Assembly: GCA_904502165.1 (NCBI GenBank)
Contig: CAJGDB010000111.1
Coordinates: 1 to 5,265 of the forward strand
Reading direction: 5' to 3'
Length of the DNA stretch: 5,265 bases
DNA from: an uncultured Akkermansia sp.
GTDB lineage: Bacteria; Verrucomicrobiota; Verrucomicrobiia; Verrucomicrobiales; Akkermansiaceae
The notes beneath the pieces are model-generated. The model was not told where the DNA came from. It worked only from the letters and a program-made list of their open reading frames with translations, and ran no database searches. The translations under genes and the position numbers were made by a program. This document shows, in pieces, positions 4,421-5,265 of the stretch; position 1 is the stretch's first letter, and each line of letters begins with the position of its first letter.

Positions 4421-5265
4421 ATGCTAGACATTCGTATTGTCCGAGAGAATCCCGAATATGTGAAGGAACGAGTGCGTCTGCGTGGTGGTGACCACTGGAT
4501 GCTTGTGGATAAGGTGCTTGAGTGTGATGTGAAGCGCCGCAGTGCAGAGACGGAGAAGCAGGCGCTCTCCCAGGAGCGTAACAGTTCTTCCAAGCTGATT
4601 GGGCAGATGATGAAGGAAGGCCGCCGCGAGGAGGCAGAGGAGCTCAAGAAGCGCATGAGCGAAGTGGGCGACCGCATCAAGGAGCTCGATGCCGTGGCTT
4701 CTGCCGCTGCTGAGGAGCAGGAAGCCCTGCTGCTTTCCATTCCCAATATGCCGCATGACGGCGCGCCCGTGGGTGAGGATGAATCCGCCAACCCCGAACT
4801 GCGTGTGTGGGGCTCCAAGCCCGAGATTGCCGAGCCGAAAGACCATGTGGAGCTTGGCACCAGCCTGGGCCTGCTGAACTTTGAGGACTCCGCCCGCATT
4901 TCCGGTTCCGGTTTCATTGTGTACCGTGGCAAGGGCGCCCGCCTGGAGCGCGCGCTCATCAATTTCCTGCTCGATACGCAGACTGGCGAGAACGGCTACG
5001 AGGAAGTGGGCGTGCCCTTCATCGTGAAGCGTGAGTGCATGTACGGCACGGGCCAGCTGCCCAAGTTTGAGGAAGATATGTACGGGCTGGAAGAGAACAG
5101 CATGTTCCTTGTGCCCACGGCTGAAGTGCCGGTCACGAACCTGTGCCGTGACCAGATTTTCAAGGATGCCGACCTGCCTATCAAGATGACGGCCTACACT
5201 CCCTGCTTCCGCCGCGAGGCTGGTTCTGCCGGCCGCGAGAACAAGGGTATGATTCGTGTGCACCA
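4421..5265 (+). CDS. serS: Seryl-tRNA synthetase, C-terminus cut by window edge
   Basis: Class II aminoacyl-tRNA synthetase that charges tRNA-Ser (and selenocysteine tRNA where present) with serine using ATP; cytoplasmic homodimer. Seen: 281 complete residues of a family usually about 420-430 long, so about 140-150 are missing. The N-terminus MLDIRIVRENPEYV matches the family's MLD start. Residues 28-100 are charged heptad-like helices forming the antiparallel coiled-coil arm that grips the long variable arm of tRNA-Ser (with SQERNSSSKLIGQ at 50-62). SIPNMPHDGAPVGEDES (106-122) links to the catalytic core. The motif 1 region is around 178-200 (ERALINFLLDTQ to VPFIV), the serine-binding loop TAEVP is at 233-237, and motif 2 is at 259-281 (TPCFRREAGSAGRENKG) with its conserved Arg residues. 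Motif 3 lies beyond the edge. An in-frame TAG at 4406-4408 rules out a longer start. No odd substitutions were noticed. Confidence 0.97.
   Translation, partial: MLDIRIVRENPEYVKERVRLRGGDHWMLVDKVLECDVKRRSAETEKQALSQERNSSSKLIGQMMKEGRREEAEELKKRMSEVGDRIKELDAVASAAAEEQEALLLSIPNMPHDGAPVGEDESANPELRVWGSKPEIAEPKDHVELGTSLGLLNFEDSARISGSGFIVYRGKGARLERALINFLLDTQTGENGYEEVGVPFIVKRECMYGTGQLPKFEEDMYGLEENSMFLVPTAEVPVTNLCRDQIFKDADLPIKMTAYTPCFRREAGSAGRENKGMIRVH

Noticed and set aside
4424..5263. A 279-codon open frame on the minus strand
   Set aside because: Register-matched shadow of serS, whose plus-strand protein is unmistakable.
1..5265. Novel defence, mobile or CRISPR system
   Set aside because: No direct-repeat arrays, transposase, integrase, reverse transcriptase, tRNA or toxin-like genes were seen. 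The ankyrin protein has a signal peptide and no effector domain, which argues against an intracellular defence role.

Overview
The window comes from a moderately GC-rich bacterial chromosome. Its promoters are of the sigma70 type (TTGACC/TATACT, TTGCAA/TACAAT), and none of the five starts has a convincing Shine-Dalgarno sequence. The protein set (seryl-tRNA synthetase, an exported ankyrin protein, a single-domain GDP-mannose pyrophosphorylase, YqgF/RuvX and a fused ADP-forming acyl-CoA synthetase) would suit a fermentative, glycan-handling bacterium such as an Akkermansia-like member of the Verrucomicrobiota. That placement is an inference from gene style and was not tested by any search.

Layout. 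Four genes lie on the minus strand and one on the plus strand. From right to left: serS (plus, 4421 to the right edge, 3' end missing) diverges from an exported ankyrin-repeat gene (minus, 4293-3331). Then come manC (minus, 3198-2137), ruvX (minus, 2135-1701, one base after the manC stop) and a fused ADP-forming acetyl/acyl-CoA synthetase (minus, 1560 to the left edge, C-terminal end missing). The last gene runs off the window as one continuous minus-strand reading frame of 520 codons. The long plus-strand frames opposite it are shadows.

Transcription. Four promoters can be read directly. acd has TTGCAA-17-TACAAT with a leader of about 49 nt. manC has TTGACC-17-TATACT, placed so that transcription should begin at or next to the ATG. 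The ankyrin gene and serS have weaker promoters, also pressed against their start codons. manC and ruvX form a two-gene operon; the other genes look like separate units. Both intergenic regions upstream of manC and of serS hold inverted repeats that overlap -35 elements and could be operators.

How the genes work together. There is no sign of one shared pathway: serS serves translation, ruvX rRNA maturation/nucleic-acid housekeeping, manC makes GDP-mannose for glycans, acd makes ATP from acyl-CoA, and the ankyrin protein has no known role. I see no mobile element, CRISPR array, RNA gene, toxin-antitoxin or defence cassette. The most useful observations are the apparent leaderless starts, the symmetrical DNA at the divergent promoters, and the extreme codon bias of acd.
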